This document shows, piece after piece, positions 60,936 to 64,000 of a DNA stretch of 64,000 nt. The notes beneath the pieces were generated by a model. That model had not been told where the DNA came from and did not search any database. It was given only the letters and a program-made list of their open reading frames with translations. This stretch comes from Methylomonas sp. 11b. GTDB lineage: Bacteria; Pseudomonadota; Gammaproteobacteria; Methylococcales; Methylomonadaceae. The translations under genes were made by a program, and so were the position numbers. Numbering within the stretch: the stretch's first letter is position 1; each line of letters opens with the position of its first letter. The stretch covers positions 558,001 through 622,000 of the forward strand of contig NZ_KI911557.1 of NCBI RefSeq assembly GCF_000515215.1, in the 5' to 3' direction.

Positions 60936-62363
60936 TTACGCTACTAGTAAGCTCCGCACTTTGCCGTAATCCAACTTCCCATTCGCCAATAGCGGCAACT
61001 CCTCCAAAACCAGATAACGACTCGGTTGCATGTAGGCCGGCAATTGTATATTCAGTGTTTTGCGCACTTCGGCGATGCTCATTCCCAGTTCTAAAACCAC
61101 CGCTAATGCCGGACGCTGGCCGGCAGTCGGATCGTCTATGCCGATCACCGCGCAAGCTTTGACGCCGAGGATGGCATTAACGACCGTCTCGATTTCCGCC
61201 GGCTCGACGCGGTAGCCGGAGCATTTCAGCATGCGGCCCAGGCGGCCATGAAAGCGGTATTCGCCTTGTTCAAAGCTGGCGCGGTCGCCGGTGGCATACC
61301 AGCCGTCAGCGTTCATAAAAGACTGCACGCGACCGTCGCGCCAGTAGCCGCTGGCTAGAGTCGGTCCGCGTACCGAGAGCTCGCCGGTTTCGGCATCGAT
61401 ATGCAGTTCGCAGCCAGCGGCAGGTAGGCCGATGGGGATGGATTGTTCGGCGATCAAGCGTTCCCTCGCCACCGGCCAATAGCAGCAGACATTAGTTTCG
61501 GTAGGGCCGAAGAAATTGTACAAGGCCGTCTGCGGCAAACCGGCGGCCAGATCGATCAGCGCCGGGGTGGGAAACACTTCGCCGGCAAAGATCAGAAAGC
61601 GCAACGCTGCCAAAGGTGTTTGCGCCAAGTTGCCTTTATAGGTCAGGAAGGCCAGCAACGAGGGCACGGTGTACCAGCCGCTGATGGCTTGTTCGCTTAG
61701 CCAGGTGCTCAAACGGGCTGGGGCCATGGTTAAACCGGATGGCACGAAATGCAGGCTGGCGCCGGCGCCTAATACTGCATATAGATCAAAGGTGGATAGA
61801 TCGAAGAAGAACGGCGCGCTGCTGGCGATGCGGTCGGCAGCTGTTAGTTTCAATAAGCCGGTTGCCCATGAAGCGAATGCCGAAATCGCTCGGTGACTGA
61901 GCGCTACGCCACGCGGTTGGCCGGTGGAGCCGGAGGTGTACAAAATCGCGGCCAGCGCTTCGGCGGGAATTTCGATTGGCTCCGGAACGCCTTCGCTAAA
62001 GCTGGCGATGTCCAGCCACAAGTTTTCATCCAGCCAATTCGGCGCGGAACCCGAACCCAAGACTACGCGCACCTGGGCGTCGGTGACAATAAAGCTCAGT
62101 CTGGGGGCTGGGTTTTTCAAGTCCAGTGGCACATAGCTCGCTCCGGTCAGTAGGACGCCGAACAGCGCAATGGCGGCGTCTATGCCACGATCCAGATGAA
62201 TGGCGACTGGCTGGCCGGGTTGGATGCCCTTGGCTTGTAATGCAGAGGCAATGGTTTGCGCCTTTTGCAGTAGATGCCGAAAATTGACTTGCCGATCCCG
62301 CTCTTGCAAGGCCAGCGCGTCGGGTTGGAGTTGGCATTGTTTTAGAAAGGGCTCTAGCAGCAT
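60936..62363 (-). CDS. Amino-acid adenylation-type enzyme (AMP-forming ligase)
   Basis: The ATG at 62363 gives 475 residues; the longer frame to 62408 has no support. Adenylation motifs: ASALQAKGIQPGQPVAIHLD, AAILYTSGSTGQPRGVALSH (A3), FFGPTETNVCCYWP (A5), WYATGDRASFEQGEYRFHGR (A7), LGRMLKCSGYRVEPAEIE (A8) and NGKLDYGKV (A10, catalytic Lys). It is a stand-alone A domain without carrier domain. The neighbouring acyl carrier protein is the likely acceptor. The substrate cannot be predicted with confidence from sequence here. Confidence 0.9.
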   Translation of the reverse strand: MLLEPFLKQCQLQPDALALQERDRQVNFRHLLQKAQTIASALQAKGIQPGQPVAIHLDRGIDAAIALFGVLLTGASYVPLDLKNPAPRLSFIVTDAQVRVVLGSGSAPNWLDENLWLDIASFSEGVPEPIEIPAEALAAILYTSGSTGQPRGVALSHRAISAFASWATGLLKLTAADRIASSAPFFFDLSTFDLYAVLGAGASLHFVPSGLTMAPARLSTWLSEQAISGWYTVPSLLAFLTYKGNLAQTPLAALRFLIFAGEVFPTPALIDLAAGLPQTALYNFFGPTETNVCCYWPVARERLIAEQSIPIGLPAAGCELHIDAETGELSVRGPTLASGYWRDGRVQSFMNADGWYATGDRASFEQGEYRFHGRLGRMLKCSGYRVEPAEIETVVNAILGVKACAVIGIDDPTAGQRPALAVVLELGMSIAEVRKTLNIQLPAYMQPSRYLVLEELPLLANGKLDYGKVRSLLVA

Positions 62364-62400
62364 GATTTGAGGACTTCGGCAAAAATATTGTCTACTTATG

Positions 62401-62516
62401 GTTCCCACGCTCCGGCGTGGGAACCTCGTCTGGGACGCTCCAGCGTCCCGAACCGCAGAGCGGTTCTAACTGCATTCCCATTTATGCCTCGCGGGTACGC
62501 TGGAGCGCGGGAACGA
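62401..62516. repeat. REP cluster between biosynthetic genes
   Basis: GTTCCCACGCTCCGGCGTGG with its completion GAAC (62401-62424) and GGGACGCTCCAGCGTCCC (62432-62449) are two hairpins, and CGCTGGAGCGCGGGAACGAT near the right end is a third, inverted one. They share the core words of the REP pair at 59641, next to the RAYT gene. The block separates the adenylation and condensation genes in an otherwise compact unit. Confidence 0.85.
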
Positions 62517-62524
62517 TATTTCAC

Positions 62525-63817
62525 TCAGTTCTCCCCGGTTTCCAGCAACTCGGCGTTCATCTTCGACATTACCTTATCCAACCACGCTTCGTCTATCGCC
62601 GGCGATAAGTAGCTATAGGACAAAACCAGCTTGCCATCGAGTTGGCAGGCTAACAGCGCCAAACCCGGCGGTAGAGGCATCCAGCACAATAGCGACATAT
62701 TGGTAACCGGAACGCCGAGAAAACCTGTCTTGGTCCAGGACAACTCACCAATGTCGGAAAACCACAGCGAGCTCAATTCGCCGCCGCTGTGTTGCTTGCG
62801 TAAGATTTTGGCGTACTTGGCCGGTGCCAGCCATTGGCCCAGCCACATCAGCGGCAGATAAGCCAGATCTAGCTCATCCCTAACCACTTGTTTATGTTCG
62901 CTGAGTAGATGTGCAAACAAGCCGTTTCGGTCTCGCACTTGCTGACGAGTAGCGCGGGCGAACAAGCAGCCGATGTGGTTGCCAAATACCGGTGTTGGCG
63001 CATTCTGCCGACGCAAGTTAAACGCATACGGGATGCAATAACCTTCTTTTGCCGCCGGCGGTCCCACCAGTTCCATCGCCCGCATGAAACAGCCCAGGTA
63101 ATAAAGGGTGCGGCCAGTAAGGCCAGTGTATTGTTGTGCCAATTTGGCAATGCGCTGCGATTGGTCGGCATCGAAACTTTGTAATTTCAATTTCAGGCGT
63201 TGTGGGCCTTGTTCAACCTGAGTAGGCAGGCAACTGTCCAGGCTATTGGCTTGTGTGTTGTGGCGTTTGGCTTTGAAGAATAATTGCAGTTTTTTCCAAA
63301 AGCTCCATTGCGCCAATTTGGCTTCGATCAGCGACAACGAATCTTTAAAGCTTTCCGGCCGCTCGGAGGACAGGAAATCCAACAAGATCTTGCAGCCACG
63401 GGCATCCAACAAAGGATGCAACCAGATCAGCAGCAAGGTGCCGCCGTCTGCACCGGCTATCCAGTGTACGGTCAGCGGCCGGGATTCCGGGCGATTGAAA
63501 ATCTCCAGCAATATGCGTTGCGATTCGTCCGCTTCATCGGCATCCGCCCGGCATTCATGAAGTTCCAGCGCTATGGGCTTGCCGGTGGCGACCCACGCAA
63601 AACGCTTGCCGCGTGGCTCGATTTTGGCGGATGCTTGCGGAAAGCGTTCTACCAGTAAATCCAGTCGATTCTGTAGGCCAGACAAATCAGGCGTTTCCGC
63701 CAGTTGCAGCGCAAATCCGCAATAACCGCCGGGCATGCCGGCATTACGAATCTCCTGGTCGAGTACGTAGGTAAAATAATCGCCAGGATTGAACAGCTGT
63801 TCCGTGGAATTGGTCAT
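62525..63817 (-). CDS. Condensation/acyltransferase-like protein
   Basis: 430 residues starting MTNSTEQLFNPGDYFTYVLD. The active-site-like motif of CoA-dependent acyltransferase and condensation domains, normally HHxxxDG, appears as WLHPLLDARGCKILLD, with the second His replaced by Pro. The C-terminal half contains FSDIGELSWTKTGFLGVPVT, close to the structural DFG-type region. The family is that of stand-alone condensation-like enzymes working on carrier-bound substrates. The stop of the upstream acyl carrier gene overlaps its start (ATGA). Confidence 0.75.
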   Translation of the reverse strand: MTNSTEQLFNPGDYFTYVLDQEIRNAGMPGGYCGFALQLAETPDLSGLQNRLDLLVERFPQASAKIEPRGKRFAWVATGKPIALELHECRADADEADESQRILLEIFNRPESRPLTVHWIAGADGGTLLLIWLHPLLDARGCKILLDFLSSERPESFKDSLSLIEAKLAQWSFWKKLQLFFKAKRHNTQANSLDSCLPTQVEQGPQRLKLKLQSFDADQSQRIAKLAQQYTGLTGRTLYYLGCFMRAMELVGPPAAKEGYCIPYAFNLRRQNAPTPVFGNHIGCLFARATRQQVRDRNGLFAHLLSEHKQVVRDELDLAYLPLMWLGQWLAPAKYAKILRKQHSGGELSSLWFSDIGELSWTKTGFLGVPVTNMSLLCWMPLPPGLALLACQLDGKLVLSYSYLSPAIDEAWLDKVMSKMNAELLETGEN

Positions 63818-64000
63818 CCGGCGTAACCGCTGCGGCGGAGCCAGTTTTCCAGAGAATTCAGGCTGCCGACGTTATCCGGTTCGATTTCGGTGTCCGGCAG
63901 CGTCACCCCAAACTCCTTCTCGGCAAACATGATCAGACGCATGATACCCATGCTGTCCAGCCCCGCATCCAGTAGATTATCGTCATCGCCGAATGAGGTT
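63814..64000 (-). CDS. Acyl carrier protein, C-terminal part (runs off window)
   Basis: Open on the minus strand from the window edge to a TGA at 63814, reading TSFGDDDNLLDAGLDSMGIM, with the phosphopantetheine Ser in LDSMG, then RLIMFAEKEFGVTLPDTEIE and VGSLNSLENWLRR. This is the second half of a type II carrier protein. It overlaps the condensation-like gene by four bases, so it is cotranscribed; the adenylation enzyme downstream is the likely loading partner. The upstream part of the cluster is outside the window. Confidence 0.85.
   Translation of the reverse strand, partial: TSFGDDDNLLDAGLDSMGIMRLIMFAEKEFGVTLPDTEIEPDNVGSLNSLENWLRRSGYAG

Noticed and set aside
1..64000. tRNA, rRNA and CRISPR arrays
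   Set aside because: I looked for GGTTCGA-type T-arms, rRNA core words and regularly spaced repeats and saw none; a model search could still find a tRNA I missed.

Overview
The window most likely comes from a gammaproteobacterial methanotroph of the Methylomonas/Methylococcaceae type. Positions 1-4470 carry the distal half of a methanol dehydrogenase maturation operon (mxaS-mxaA-mxaC-mxaK-mxaL). The rest combines ordinary core genes (NAD-type isocitrate dehydrogenase, aconitase B, DbpA, FtsH, nitrate assimilation) with several mobile regions. Assignments rest on reading motifs by eye; no database search was run.

Layout. (1) 1-4470: mxa genes, tightly coupled by start/stop overlaps. (2) 4526-10944: an accessory island between two 60-bp MITE-like repeats. 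It holds a chromosomal integron: an integron integrase (9727-10803, +), an attI-like repeat region (9633-9783), and a leftward cassette array with five recognisable attC sites. The array is damaged in three ways. An IS630-type element splits the first cassette gene, a REP-associated transposase (RAYT) has landed at the far end, and a 769-bp inversion (5550-6318) cut both the RAYT and a TPR-protein cassette gene in two. Flipping that segment in silico restores both reading frames and returns the inverted attC to the orientation of the others. (3) 11061-22062: an EAL-domain protein and a nitrate uptake and assimilation operon (nrtA, nrtB, fused nrtCD, porin, FAD/NADH oxidoreductase, nasA). Its leader has tandem hexaloop hairpins followed by an intrinsic terminator, the pattern of ANTAR (NasT/NasR-type) antitermination. 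(4) 23853-28526: an HD-GYP response regulator and a large hybrid kinase. (5) 28903-40539: murein-hydrolase-like proteins without signal peptides, lipoproteins and membrane proteins, a PhoD-like phosphatase, and an accessory FtsH in the middle. One hydrolase gene has a single in-frame TGA. (6) 40709-45834: LuxR-type regulator, hybrid kinase and an ABC-2 exporter pair. (7) 46157-50376: icd, a Uma2-type nuclease gene, acnB. (8) 50522-59570: mixed housekeeping and envelope genes (HIT protein, autotransporter, MepA, acyltransferase, DbpA, YkgJ-like protein, GNAT). (9) 59641-64000: a RAYT with its REP hairpins, a lone integron-type cassette with a truncated attC, and an adenylation enzyme / condensation-like protein / acyl carrier protein set that runs off the window.

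How genes work together. The mxa proteins assemble or activate methanol dehydrogenase, the C1 entry enzyme. The nrt/nas operon supplies nitrogen from nitrate. icd and acnB are adjacent TCA-cycle steps. The features that most deserve a second look are the integron with its reversible-looking rearrangement, the signal-less murein hydrolase island, and the carrier-protein cluster at the right end.
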